NCBI RefSeq assembly: GCF_963678635.1 | Contig: NC_087066.1 | Span: 56,810,312-56,874,311, forward strand | DNA length: 64,000 nucleotides | Source of the DNA: Symsagittifera roscoffensis | Taxonomy: Eukaryota > Xenacoelomorpha > Acoela > Convolutidae | Reading direction: 5' to 3' | In this document: positions 1-9,620 of the stretch, piece after piece | Layout of the letters: each line of letters opens with the position of its first letter | Numbering within the stretch: position 1 is the stretch's first letter | Translations under genes and position numbers: made by a program | The notes under the pieces: model-generated | Seen by the model: the letters and a program-made list of their open reading frames with translations, nothing else | The model's database searches: none | What the model was told of the DNA's origin: nothing

Positions 1-37
1 AAAATATTTATCGTCGTCCCCGTCGATGATGCTGGGT

Positions 38-673
38 CTAATTATCTGGTGGTATTTCGAGCGGCCTGTCGGTTGCCGTCCAAATGAAGAGGGGCTCTTC
101 CGTTTTCACGTGTTGTTCTGCTGACACGTCGACTTGCTGGATGCTTTGCCCTTCATCTCCTTTGTTCTTGACATCACGCATCCACTCTAGTACTCTCAAG
201 TTTGTGTTTTCCCTCCTCTCTATCTCGCTTTGCTCCAGATCTGTTTCTTGTTCTGGTGTGGAGTATCCTTCCTTCGGGTAGTGTTCGCGGTCGTTGATGA
301 TTTGCCATTCATCGTCCGCTACCAACTCACCGACACTCAGTAACTCCTCTCCTAGCTCATCAGGCTGTATCTTATCAATCAAGAAATCATCCCTGTACCT
401 ATTGTACCTCATGCCTGTCCGTTTGCGGTTGCCACTCCTTGTTTTGCTGTTATCGGCAAGTCTGGTTCCGTCCACTTTGGCACCTCGTTCTGCTCTGGAT
501 CATTTCAGTCTTCTTCCACAAAAGTTTCCGCGTCTGAGTCTGCTTCTATCTTTTCATTATCATCCATGCTCATGTCCTCGTTGCCATCATTCTTTCCTCT
601 GGTGCCTTTTTCGTTCACTTCGCATGCTGGCTCTACCAATAGGTACTCTAGTCCCTCCAAATTCTGCGGTACG
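38..673 (-). pseudogene. Post-integrase C-terminal tail of the LTR element
   Basis: Downstream of the GPF module the minus strand continues in acidic, disordered-looking coding sequence: an Asn/Glu/Asp-rich stretch at about 490-670 and a 145-codon frame at 38-475 rich in Glu, Asp and Arg. It has no signal peptide, membrane span or recognised motif, so there is no evidence for an envelope gene. It is best read as an extended integrase tail or an additional disordered ORF. Confidence 0.45.
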
Positions 674-675
674 CA

Positions 676-1724
676 TCAGTCCTCCGGAGATGGGACATGA
701 GCTTTCAGATTTTCATAGTTCGATGCTCGCCCCGTACTCAAGCGGTAGAACCGTCCCTGCTGGTGTACTTCTGTGATCATGAACGGTCCTCGCACTTTCT
801 TGAGTAGTTTTTTCGTCCCCTTGGGATGTATAACATTCTGGAACACCCAGACGTATTGGCCCACTGCATACGGTTTAGCTTGAAGTATCTTCTCATCATA
901 TTTCTTCCGCTGCCTCATTTGTGCTTGCACCGTGTTCCTCCTGCAGAGCTCGTTTAGTTCCTGTTGCCTCTTGACCGCTTCCTTAACATAAGCTTGAGGC
1001 GACGTCTTTTTCCCTTCGTATTCTCGGTAAAATAACGTCAGGGGCATTGCTCTCTCCCTGCCCGTTAACATCATGAAGGGACTGATTCCTGTTGTAGAGT
1101 GTTGCGTGCTGTTGTACGCCCCTACCACTTGCGGCGGATATTTATCCCAGTCTGTCATGTATCTCGAGCAATATACCCTCAGCATGTTCACCAACGTTCT
1201 GTTCTGTCTGTCCACTAACCCTTAGTCTGAGGATGGTAAGTCGTTGAGTGCGCTTGAGCAACGTGTGACCTCTTCATCAATTCTTTTGTCAGGTCACCCA
1301 CGAAGGCTTTCCCGTTGTCCGACTGAAATGTCATCGGACAACTATATCGTGATATCCAATGTGTTATAAAGTGGTCACAAGTCACCTCCGCTGAGGCTGT
1401 TTGACAGGGCATCGCTTCCACCAACTTTGTAAACTGGTCTATTATGACCAGTATCTGGTTATATCCCGACTCTGTCATGCAGATCTTCTGATGGTCTATC
1501 TGCACAACCTCATTGAATTCCGAGCTCTCAACGGACTTGAGTGGGAACTTCATCTTCCTTGGGTCTTTCACATGTAGACATGCCAGACTATCGTTCACCC
1601 ATCTCTCGCAGGCCTTCCTCATTCCCGGCCAATCAAACCTGTGTAGTATTCTCTGTTGCACTTTGTCTATCCCCTGATGCCCAATTTGATCGTGCGATCT
1701 AAATAACACCTCCGTCTCGTACAA
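676..1724 (-). pseudogene. int: Integrase with zinc finger, catalytic core and GPF module
   Basis: Frame 1215-1724 holds the N-terminal HHCC-type finger (H-D-Q-I-G-H pair, then a C-x2-H variant where C-x2-C is usual), the first catalytic Asp in VQIDH and the second in FQSDNGKAF. The core then meets a stop at about 1213. The next frame (676-1215) begins MDRQNRTL, where active enzymes carry the catalytic Glu in V-E-R-x-N-x-T-L, so the third acidic residue is Asp here. The C-terminal KVRGPFMI...VH is the GPY/F module. Stop plus substituted Glu indicate an inactive integrase. Confidence 0.82.
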
Positions 1725-1853
1725 GTTTGGTAGTATGATGACGTTATCCTTGTGTAGTACCTACTCCTCATCCTTTCTCCTGCATGCTACCACCCCATCG
1801 GCTGTGTGATAGAGCAAATCTTTCCTCTCCTTGCAGAACTGGCTCATGATCAT

Positions 1854-2753
1854 TTAGCTGTCTTTTTCTAGGTCCCCTTTCTCATCGGCTCCCGTCCGGA
1901 TCCATTTGGAGAGGTCGCTTGTCATCTTGTCATTCTTTTGGGCTCTTATGAGATCCGACAGCCTATATCTCGCCTTGACGTGTTCCTTCAGTGCCATTAT
2001 TTGACCATTCAATTCTCCGGGACTGTGGATGTCATCTTTCAGTTTGACGCAAACTATCCTCCTCAAGACCTTCCCGTCATCTTCTGGCACCAGGTTTGTT
2101 CTGACATTCGAGTTGCATGATAACTCCCTGAACGGTTTCCTTGATACTGCAATTCTCTCAAGTTCTTCACCTCCGCGCACCTCCTGCTGATCCAAATTGT
2201 ACGTTCCTGAGAAGGGATCCGTCTGTAGTTCCCTGTCGCGGTGCCTCATCTTCTCTTTCGCCAATATCATGCATAGACTATCTTGGTCATCGCTGCTCTT
2301 CTCTGAGTCTTCATCCCATTCTTCAAACTCCCCGGACAAATTTTCTTCTTCAGCATCTTCCTCTGCAGTGGGCCACTCCCCGGACTCTTGACTCAGTCCG
2401 AGGTGTTCAGCCTCCTCCTTGAAAGCCACCTTCTTCTTTCTAACCATAGTCCGCTCAAGTATGTCCTCAGAGATCCTCTCAACCAATGACTGCACGACTT
2501 CTTTCCTATCAGGTTTCCTTTCTTTCAAGGAGTCCTCGCTACCATCAGCATCATTCCTTCTCAATATCGTGACCTCTGGTTCCTCTTCACCCTTTTCTTT
2601 TACCACGGGTTTATCGTCTGCCAGTTTCTCGAGTAATCTCCTCAAGTCTTCATCTATCTGTGCTCTTCCCGTTTCTTCTTGGTTGAGATCATTGCATTTT
2701 GCTTTGAGTATTTCTCTCACAATTTTTGATTTGAGCATTATATCCATTGGCAT
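1854..2753 (-). pseudogene. Acidic 299-aa insert between RNase H and integrase
   Basis: This is the longest intact frame of the retroelement. It is extremely Glu/Asp/Lys-rich, with long acidic runs around residues 125-165, no hydrophobic core and no motif I recognise. Gypsy elements normally have only a short tether here before the integrase zinc finger. The composition suggests a disordered linker, possibly a protein-interaction segment, but that is inference. It may start further upstream, since the tether frame reaches it across one stop. Confidence 0.6.
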
Positions 2754-2799
2754 CGCTTGGGTTTTTTCAAGATTCTTTTCTCTGGACGTTCCTTAGGTA

Positions 2800-3367
2800 A
2801 TTCGCAGTGATCTTCTATAGGTTTGACAGACTTGTCGAGTCATTTCGTGAGTGGAAGACTATCATACGTTTCCTTATCCATGATGGAGAAGCCATCTTTG
2901 ATTTCTGGCCTATCTGCCTCCCTCTGTTCCTGTCTCTCGTAGAACTCCGTCTTCTTACTCAAGCTATCGGCATTTAGATGTTTGTCTCTCGTCCTATGCC
3001 TAATTATCATGTTGTATCCATCCAGGGGAACTATCCATCTCCCTATGTAGCTCTAATCCATTGAGTACGTTTTCAACCAGCTCTGTGGCCTGTTGTCGAC
3101 TCGTAGCTTGAGGGGCTCGCTACCTAGGTATGCCCTGTATTTTTCGACAAAGGTAAACACCGCGAACATCTCTGCTTTGGGCGCCCCGTACTTCATCTCC
3201 GTATCACTCAAGACTTTACATCCGTATGCTATTGGTCTCAAGACTGTCTTCACACTCCATTCCTGCTCTTGTTGGAGAATGCCAGAAATCGCTACTACCG
3301 AGGCATCAGTGTCCAGCACGTACATTCCCTTTTCCGCTGGCATCCCTAGCGCCGGTGTTTCACACAA
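2800..3367 (-). pseudogene. pol: RNase H domain and C-terminal tether
   Basis: The frame at 3053-3367 contains the DTDAS motif (first catalytic Asp of gypsy-type RNase H), an ERPIAY-equivalent RPIAYGCKVL, an E-M-F-A helix and the LRVDN-like third strand. Beyond a stop near 3052 the tract continues with a GRW-x4-L-x-G-Y segment and the RNase H end motif N-A-D-S-L-S at about 2960-2980, then a Y-E-R-Q-E-Q-R tether. A stop at about 2845 interrupts the tether before the acidic insert. Confidence 0.75.
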
Positions 3368-3493
3368 CTCATTCTTTATTCTCTGAATGGACTCTTCTGT
3401 CGCATTGTTCTACGTGAACTTCTTGCCCTTGTGCCTCATCAGTTGTTGCATCGGATACACTTTGTCCGCAGAGCCCTGAATGAACTCCCTGTA

Positions 3494-4153
3494 TTAGTTT
3501 GTAAAACCCAAGAAATTCATCAGTTGATGATTCGTTTTTGGCGATTTCCAGAAAACCGCTTCTACTGCATCTGGGTCTGGTCTGATGCCGTGTCTATCCA
3601 CCATCCTCCCCAGGTATTTAATCGAGTCCTTGAGTACTTCGCACTTTGATGGTTTGCATTTTAGTCCCGATCTCTTCGTGCAGGCGAACACTTCGTCTAG
3701 TCGCTCGATGTGGTCCTCTAGTGTCGGTGTCGCAATTACCACGTCATCCACGTAGCAAATTACCAGGTTGCCGTATTTCTTCGTTACACCTATCAATGCG
3801 TGTGCCATCAATCGTTGAAAGGTAGCCGTGGCGTTGCAAAAACCAAAGGGCATCCTCTTCCATTGAAACAGCCCCAGCTCGCAGGCAAACCCTGTTTTAT
3901 CCCTGTCTTGCTTCCTCAGTGGAACCTGCCAAAAAGCTGATCCTAAATCAAGAGTCGTAAAAATTTTTGCGTCCCCTTAATTTGAGAGGCTCTCATCAAT
4001 CCTACGTATGGGATAGGCATCCTTCACCGTGACGGAGTTCAGATATCGAAAGTCGCATCAAAACTTCAATTGGTCGCCTTTCTTCTTAGCCATCGCTACT
4101 CCACACGACCACGGTGATTTGGATGGTTCTATCATATCATACTCTACTAAGGT
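3494..4153 (-). pseudogene. pol: Gypsy-like reverse transcriptase, palm and thumb
   Basis: The 119-codon frame at 3494-3853 starts with MPFGFCNATATFQRLM, the conserved gypsy RT segment, and contains the catalytic YVDDV box about 33 residues in, followed by the H-x-x-H-L-x-x-V-F-like region and a KCEV...YLG thumb motif. Upstream to 4153, in broken frames, are KKKGDQ and RCDFRYLN segments of the fingers. Stops near 3980 and a frame change near 3870 separate fingers from palm, so this RT is not functional. Confidence 0.85.
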
Positions 4154-4159
4154 CTCTAT

Positions 4160-4947
4160 CTATTTTCTACATGCATCCGAATGGTGCGGGGTCATACGCC
4201 TCGCCCCCTCCCTGTGCGGCACCGCCGACTGTTCAAGCTCTATTTCGTATTCAACAAAACTACAACATCCAATGTCTGCCTTATGTTTCGAAAAAACGTC
4301 CTCGTTCCGCTCTAGTACGTCCTTGATTGCTTCGAGCTGTTCATCCGTTACCTTGCACCTCAAGTGCTCTATTTCAGGCAAAACCGGTTTGTCCATTTCC
4401 ATTTTCTCTATCGTGGGTCTTTCCGGGAAATTCGAACAGCTCGAAAGTCCATCGTCTGTTTCTGACTTAAGTGATTTCACAAGACCTCATGAATCTTTTA
4501 TTTTTTTTTAATCTTCTCAAGATACGAATCTTGTCCCTATGATTAGGACAATCATGAACTTCATTCTCTTTTACATTTTCAGTCATTTCATATCGAGTTT
4601 CCACGGGTAAAGCGTATCCCATCTTCCTTCCCCTCTGGACTGTGATGGGTATATCAAGACTATTCAACAAGACACTGACGCAGGAACGCTCTTGGTTATC
4701 GAGAGGGATCTTCCTAAAACAGCAGCACTTTTCTTTGACTATTTGGATTTGGGACTATGCACACTTGCTTGTCGTCACTTAGTTCATTATAATTTTTCTT
4801 TCGCAAGCTTACAATTGCCGCTTCGTTTGCTTTCAGCCTCAACCTCCTACTCAAGAATACTGGTGCTTTATTCTCATTCGCCATTATTAAATTTACCGGT
4901 TTAATTACGTACTTCCTTTTTCGATATCCGAATCCTGAACATGACAT
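4160..4947 (-). pseudogene. Protease-RT connector and RT N-terminus
   Basis: Three successive minus-strand frames (4714-4947, 4467-4670, 4160-4480) form the region between protease and RT fingers. The last carries the usual gypsy RT entry: a segment F-S-K-H-K-A-D-I-G ahead of a Y-E-I-E-L stretch, then an R-R-M-T-P segment that corresponds to the R-x-R-R-x-x-P motif of active elements. Two frame breaks and a T9-10 run at 4500-4510 separate the pieces. Confidence 0.6.
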
Positions 4948-4965
4948 TGTTTAAATCGCTTCTTG

Positions 4966-5658
4966 TTATGTCGAAATTTTGATGAAGTCTCTGGCTAAAA
5001 TGAATTGGTCAGACTCGTCTAGGTTCTCCACCACAAGAAAGCTCATCCACAGGTTGCGTTCCCCTAGGTTTAGGGATATTATTGGTGTCCTGCCTAGTAC
5101 CCGCAGTGCCCTTTTGTTTGCAGCTGAGTGTCGAATTCTCGAGTCTATCAAATCGTCTTTGTCGAAGCCCATTCGCTCCCAAGTTTCGATTGGTATAATG
5201 CTCAAGGCCGCTCCCGTGTCCAGTAACCAGCGTAACTGAGTCCTCTTGCCACTTATGTCAAGCACGTGTGCTTTTACGTCCGCTTCTGTACCGATATGCA
5301 TTGCATCCTCTTCCAACATGACGCAGTGTCCAATCGATCTCACTTTCACCTCTTCCCTGCCCACGTAGATCTGTCCGGCTAGGTCTTCGTCACATGTTAT
5401 CATAGTCTTCGTGTAGATGTTTATTCCATCTATATTTAACATTACCTCATGTGGACCGTAGGCCTCCGTGTATCTATTTTCGATGCGGACTGACTTGCTG
5501 CCACCCCTTGTGAGTAGTGCTCTCAAGGCTCTAGAAGTTGTCTGTGGACTTATTGCACTTAAGTAATCTGCGTACACATCAATGTGCATTGTCGTCTGAA
5601 CGCTTGGTTCACTCAGGTTTCTCGTTAATTCGTGGCCGCCCACAGTGATTATCGACAT
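4966..5658 (-). pseudogene. pro: Retroviral-type aspartic protease
   Basis: A 230-codon open frame carries the catalytic motif LLDTGAALSIIP at about residues 146-157 (D-T-G-A with hydrophobic flanks), a later LGRTP segment and the C-terminal flap-side motif FILARDF, where family members normally show ILG-x-D. The about 140 residues before the catalytic motif are a variable N-terminal extension. It would cleave the Gag-Pol polyprotein. The frame itself is open, but neighbours on both sides are broken. Confidence 0.75.
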
Positions 5659-6330
5659 TATTCTGGCTCCGATTTTTGTTATGCCGAATGGCTTTTCCCG
5701 TCACCATTTTTAGATTGTTGCAATTTCCACTGCTTGTCGCTCCCACTTCGGCTTCTGGCATTGGCACTGACCTACTTAATGTCTCATTTACCTTCTGCCT
5801 TTCGATCTCCTGTTTTAGTCGTTGCTCAATTTTTTTCGTTGCTAGTTCATGTTTGTCTTTGTTGATGTCCTCCGCAGCTGCTTTCTCATAGTTTATCTCT
5901 AAAGAATTCCTGGTCTCATCTTCTATGGAATTTTTGACTTGCGCTACAGCCTTCACCGTTTTTGTCGTTAGTTCCGCAATTGGTGCCTCCGAGTTTTTTG
6001 CGTCAAATTCGGCTTGCCTGTTCCTCGTGTTCTGTACCGCCGCCAGCGCTAGCTTGTGTTTGGAATGACTTTGGTTGTTCACTGCTTCCCAAAACAACAG
6101 ATAGTCCATCCGGAAAGTGGCCCTCTTGATTGCAGAAGAAGCATCTCGCACCTATCTTGATGATCAAGCCACTTTAGAACTCAAGTTTTTCCGTCTGGCT
6201 CATACCTTCTTCGTCCGGCGCGTATCCCAGACTCTTCGTGCCTTGCTTGTACGTCGTGCAATCCGCCACGTGATGATCCGCTGATCCGCAATATGCGCAT
6301 GACCTACGTTTGTTCATATCATCTCTAGGC
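5609..6330 (-). pseudogene. Zinc-knuckle nucleocapsid and linker to protease
   Basis: Minus-strand translation around 6250-6310 gives a knuckle of the form CAYCGSADHHVADC (C-x2-C-x4-H-x4-C), the nucleic-acid-binding signature of retroelement nucleocapsid. A second knuckle-like CFFCNQEGHF lies about 45 codons later, after an in-frame stop, and lacks its last Cys. A Glu/Lys/Ala-rich, probably coiled-coil linker of about 150 codons (5609-6151) then leads into the protease frame. The two knuckles place this at the gag-pol junction. Confidence 0.65.
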
Positions 6331-6434
6331 TTGTACCATGACGACCTATCTTAGTTGAACAATGTGACTAAGGTCTTGAAGCGCTCTTGCAGATATGAGA
6401 GCAGCCATCGATTTGTTGTACGTTAGGGAGGTAC

Positions 6435-7610
6435 TTAGTTTGTCTTCAAGGACCACTCGAGTCGAAGTTGACTCCCCCCTTGCATGTTCTCATTCTCTGA
6501 GTACGAGTAATTCTTAGGTTTCATCAACATGTGCTCCCTTGACTTTTGCCTCATTTCTTCTGGAGTCGATGCATTATCTTTCGACAGTGTATAGTACGTT
6601 GCCAACATTGTTCTCAAGTCGTCACTTAACCCCATCGATAAATTTCGAGGCGATGCTGAAGTTCCTTCTGTTTGTTGATTCTTCAGGATCACTCCTTCTT
6701 CTCAAGCTCTCATTGGTTCACCGTCCCTTTGTCTTCTCTTTTCGAATCTCATCATAGCTTGGTGACCCTTCATTCCTGGTCCGAATCTGTTCAACAATAT
6801 CTGGATGATTTTGTCTGCAGTATCACGTTTCTCTTCCTTCTTTGCAACTACACATTTTAACGCTGTGCCTTCTAAGTTGCTGAGTATCGCCGTGCAGGCC
6901 TGTCTCTCATCATTCAAGTTGTCTTGTTCCAAATGTAGTCTCATTTTCTACCCAAGGGTCGATGCATCCATTTGAGTCGTCCTTAAATTCTTTTGGCTTC
7001 CTGAAGTTTTTCCTGGATTTGCCACCTCCTCTTTCTCTCGAGTCAGTGTTCTTTGTAGCGAACGCTTCCATTGTCCTATTCATCATTTCCCAGGTGCTAG
7101 CCCACGTCATGCCATCAGGTCCCACATTGTTGCTCGTTGTGGAGTCCCCTGGACCATTTGTCGTATTTGAGGTTCCACTCATCATAATTGTCTTGCCCCC
7201 CCCCCCTGGTCCTATGCTCGCTGCACCCGGGGTAACGGTACCGGTGTGGACTCCCGCTTGTTCCGTTGTGATTCCACGAAATTGACTCTGTTGCCTTGCG
7301 TTCGATCTGTTACCAGCTTGTCTTATGATGTAGAGTTTCTCAAGATAGCATACAGTTTGGAGTGTATGGCACATGAACTCTCAGACTGGTCTCTGCTCAT
7401 TGTGTCTATTCTCGTCTCCAGACTCCCCAACTTACTGTTCCCATTGTCATACCGTTGCTTCATTTCTCGCATGTCTTTTTTGATATTTTTGTCTCTCTCT
7501 TTGTCGGTAGCCTCTACCTTGTCTGACATTTGCTGTAGCTTCTTTTCAGATGCCTTCGCCAGATTGAAGCAATTGTCCAGGCTCTCGCTTATTGTTTCGT
7601 ATCTCTTGTT
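6435..7610 (-). pseudogene. gag: gag coiled coil and capsid (retrotrans_gag-like) region
   Basis: Three minus-strand frames follow each other: a charged coiled coil (7323-7610), a Gly/Thr/Ser-rich linker leading to a Lys-Pro-Lys-Glu-Phe capsid entry motif (6910-7374), and the capsid helices (6702-6944, including LEGTA and a LLNRFGP segment). The capsid part has the retrotransposon gag pattern of a W-x3-M-x-L-H-L start, an A-x2-IL-x-LEG helix and a downstream Phe-Gly. The frame changes between 6910 and 6944 and again near 6700. A C11 run at 7196-7206 sits inside the linker and is a likely slippage point. Confidence 0.6.
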
Positions 7611-8297
7611 TTAGAATTGGCGATCCTCTTCACTGTGCATCAGTTTTTTGTCGATTTGTTCTAACTTCGCCATCAAGTTGCCCAGTTCAAGAGAAGTTGT
7701 TTTCTCTTGGTTAGCTGTTGCCCCATTGTTAACTGTTGTCTCATGGTTAGCTGTTGCTACAAGTTCGACCTGATCATCGTCTCGATTGTCCTCTGTTGTT
7801 ATTGCAGAAACCGTTCCAAATGTCTTGCCTTTCTCGGTCGTTGATGCTATTTCCTCCTTCTCTCTTAGTTTCATTCCGACTATCAGTGCAATCCTCTCTG
7901 TGAACGACGTTCTTTTTGTTTGAGAGTCATCCTTTATCGTTTCCGGCGTGTTGCTCGTTGTATCATCTACAATGTCAATCGATGAGAACTCTATCTTCTT
8001 CTTTTCTTGTTCTTCCTCATTCCGCATCAGTGTTGACTCCGTTGTTTTCCTTTCCACCTCATCAACACTCTGACCTGGTGTCTCAAGATCAATTTCTATA
8101 GCAGGTACCGTTCGTCCCTCCTCAGCGCTTACTTTCGCTTTGCTCTCCTTTGCGTTTCTTGTGTTGACGATGCTCACTGAAAAGTTCTTTCTCATTATTT
8201 TTTGGTCCGACGGCATTGCTTTCCGTTGCGACGAGTTATGATTTTTCTTTGACTCTAGAACTGTTTTTTCTGCTATTGGTACCCTACTTCGCCTCAT
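7611..8297 (-). pseudogene. gag: gag N-terminal region of the LTR element
   Basis: A 228-codon open frame begins with ATG at 8297 and is the first ORF of the minus-strand retroelement. It is rich in Lys, Glu, Thr and Asn, low in hydrophobics, and ends in a heptad-like stretch (residues about 205-225) that continues past the stop at 7611 into a predicted coiled coil at 7323-7610. There is no recognisable enzymatic motif. Position just upstream of the capsid-like region makes it the gag N-terminus or a leader ORF. The frame is open, but downstream gag is broken, so no full Gag can be made. Confidence 0.55.
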
Positions 8298-8486
8298 AAT
8301 TCTTATTTACAAATTTCTCTCTTTACAATATTATTATTTACAAAATTCTATTCTAAGGATAAAAGTTCTAAAAAAGTTTTCCTAATTCTCTTAAAATAAA
8401 ATCTTTCAACTCGTGATCTTAATAGAGCGGGTTTTTCCTGATTTAATCGTTCTGACCGGGCCTTTGTACTCTTACTTAAGTGTTGG
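8298..8486. other. Leader between gag start and minisatellite
   Basis: AT-rich sequence immediately upstream of the gag ATG on the minus strand. No tRNA-complementary primer site or LTR border could be recognised here. Confidence 0.3.
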
Positions 8487-9620
8487 GATATTTCACACTG
8501 TCCCAAGACCTATCACTCAAGTGTTGGGCTACCTGGCACTGTCCCAAGACCCTTTTCGCTCCAATGTGGGGACACTTCGCACTGTGCCAAGACCTCTTAG
8601 TACTGTCCCAAGACTTTTTTGTACTGTCCCAAGACTTTTCGGTTTTGTCGCAAGACTTTCCCGCACTGTCTCAAGACTTCTTGGTACTGTCCCAAGACTT
8701 TTCCGCACTGTCCCAAGACTTCCTGGTACTGTCCCAAGACTTTTCCGCACTGTCCCATGACTTCTTGGTACTGTTCCAAGACTTTTCTGCACTGTCCAAA
8801 GACTTCCTGGTACTGTCCCAAGACTTTTCCGCACTGTCCCAAGACTTTTTGGTACTGTCTCAAGACATTTCTGTACTGTCCCAAGACTTTTCTGTACTGT
8901 CCCAAGACTTTCCCGCACTGTCCCAAGACTTCTTGGTACTGTTCCAAGACTTTTCCGCACTGTCCCAAGACTTCCTGGTACTGTCCCAAGACTTTTACGC
9001 ACTATCCCAAGACTTCTTGGTACTGTCCCAAAAATTTTCCGCACTGTCCCAAGACTTCTTGTACTGTTCCAAGACTTCTAGGTACTGTCCCAAGACTTTT
9101 TGGTACTGTCCCAAGACATTTCTGTACTGTCCCAAAACTTTTCTGTACTGTCCCAAGACTTTCCCGCACTGTCCCAAGACTTCTTGGTACTGTTCCAAGA
9201 CTTTTCCGCACTGTCCCAAGACTTCCTGGTACTGTCCCAAGACTTTTCCGCACTATCCCAAGACTTCTTGGTACTGTCCCAAAAATTTTCCGCACTGTCC
9301 CAAGACTTATTGTACTGTTCCAAGACTTTTCTGCACTGTCCCAAGACTTCCTGGTACTGTCCCAAGTCTTTTTTGCATTGTCCCAAGACTTCTTGGTACT
9401 GTCCCAAGACTTTTCCGCACTGTCCCAAGACTTCTTGGTACTGTCCCAAGACTTTTCTGCACTGTCCAAAGCCTTCCTGGTACTGTCCCAAGACTTTTCC
9501 GCACTGTCCCAAGACTTCTTGTACTGTCCCAAGACTTTTCTGTACTGTCCCAAGACTTCCTGGTACTGTCTCAAGACTTTGCCACTCAAGTGTTGGGACA
9601 CTCCACACTGTCCCATGACC
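8487..9620. repeat. Minisatellite, 21-bp units in 42-bp dimers
   Basis: About 50 head-to-tail copies of a 21-bp unit beginning ACTGTCCCAAGACTT. Two variants alternate, ending TTCCGC and CTTGGT, giving a 42-bp higher-order repeat. The first and last units are flanked by a related longer motif with CACTCAAGTGTTGGG (8515-8530 and 9583-9598). As 21 is a multiple of 3 and the unit has few stop codons, long ORFs run through it in several frames on both strands; these are products of the repeat and not genes. It lies 5' of the minus-strand gag start. Confidence 0.95.

Larger units (their letters stand above)
1..8297 (-). mobile_element. Decayed gypsy-like LTR retrotransposon, 3' end outside window
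   Basis: Read on the minus strand, the order is gag, zinc knuckle, aspartic protease, reverse transcriptase, RNase H, an acidic insert, integrase with GPF module, and a C-terminal tail. Protease-RT-RNase H-integrase order is that of Ty3/gypsy elements. Every domain is interrupted by stops or frame changes (for example near 1207, 2810, 3497, 3980 and 6180), so this is a dead copy. The 3' LTR would lie left of base 1. A 5' LTR should lie right of 8300, but without its partner I could not place its ends. Family-level assignment beyond gypsy-like is not attempted. Confidence 0.85.

Noticed and set aside
38-673. Envelope gene after integrase
   Set aside because: No signal peptide, membrane span or glycosylation pattern; the sequence is acidic and disordered-looking.
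8487-9620. Possible CRISPR-like array
   Set aside because: Units are contiguous with no unique spacers, and the context is a eukaryotic retroelement.
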